From Candidatus Methanomethylophilaceae archaeon (GTDB taxonomy: Archaea; Thermoplasmatota; Thermoplasmata; Methanomassiliicoccales; Methanomethylophilaceae): a stretch of DNA of 5,350 nucleotides. The position numbers and the translations under genes are program-made. The stretch spans positions 1-5,350 of the forward strand of contig JAEDJU010000099.1 of the NCBI GenBank assembly GCA_016296195.1. The letters are read 5' to 3'. Shown here piece by piece: positions 5,274 through 5,350 of this stretch (position 1 is its first letter; each line of letters begins with the position of its first letter). The notes below the pieces were generated by a model that had not been told where the DNA came from, made no database searches, and worked only from the letters and a program-made list of their open reading frames with translations.

Positions 5274-5350
5274 GTGGAAATATTCCAATTTAGTAGCCTC
5301 CAGCTCATTGGCTAGATTGGCCACCGACCCGTGCTTGAAGTACAGGATGA
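5271..5350 (-). CDS. 3' end of an unidentified upstream gene (last 25 codons)
   Basis: From the right edge one minus-strand frame reads ILYFKHGSVA...LEATKLEYFH and stops at TGA 5271-5273; the other two frames stop within the first 50 bases. The fragment looks like natural protein: a strand, then a short acidic helix, then aromatic residues. By gene order in tailed viruses the gene before the connector is often the major capsid protein or a capsid accessory protein, but the fragment is too short to identify. Confidence 0.55.
   Translation of the reverse strand, partial: ILYFKHGSVANLANELEATKLEYFH

Overview
The window is a piece of the late structural region of a tailed (siphovirus-like) virus or provirus. 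Every gene I can support lies on the minus strand, packed nearly end to end, so transcription runs from high to low coordinates. The recognisable order is the classic neck-to-tail order: head-tail connector, neck/tail-completion protein, tail tube, frameshifting tail-assembly chaperone pair, tape measure, then a repetitive Ig-like protein that runs off the left edge.

The host looks archaeal, though this is inference. Two genes, the connector and the tail tube, have no Shine-Dalgarno (SD) sequence. Instead they have an A/T box 23-31 nt upstream of the ATG, where a TATA box would sit for a leaderless transcript. The tail-tube box (GGAAAACCTATAAAA) looks like an archaeal BRE plus TATA. The internal genes carry SD sites (GAGGTGA, GGGAGG, AGGAG) or stop-start overlaps. 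A leaderless first gene with SD-led internal genes is common in archaea. The moderately high GC, with ATA and AGG codons in use, would suit a methanogen virus of the Thermoplasmatota, but I cannot establish the lineage.

Layout from right to left: 5350-5271 holds the last 25 codons of an unidentified gene. 5273-5239 holds a hairpin plus T-run that may be both its terminator and the next promoter. 5216-4431 is the connector. 4428-3864 is the neck/tail-completion gene, broken by an 82-bp insertion with an inverted copy in the middle. 3837-2731 is the tail tube protein, which appears to be a tandem two-domain version. 2725-2333 is the chaperone, with a CCCTTTC slippery heptamer that gives a longer -1 frameshift product ending at 2097. 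2097-1003 is a short tape measure. 1003-1 is the open end of an Ig-like, Big_2-type repeat protein.

Together the genes would build the head-tail joint and a tail of modest length. The tube protein polymerises around the tape measure with the help of the G/GT chaperones, the neck proteins attach the tail to the head, and the Ig-like protein probably decorates the tail or forms its tip. The strongest oddities are the inverted triplication in the neck gene, which is either a real template-switch mutation or an amplification/assembly chimera, and the frameshift site combined with archaeal-style promoters. No RNA genes, insertion sequences, CRISPR arrays or attachment sites were seen, and no gene-free stretch exceeds about 55 bases.
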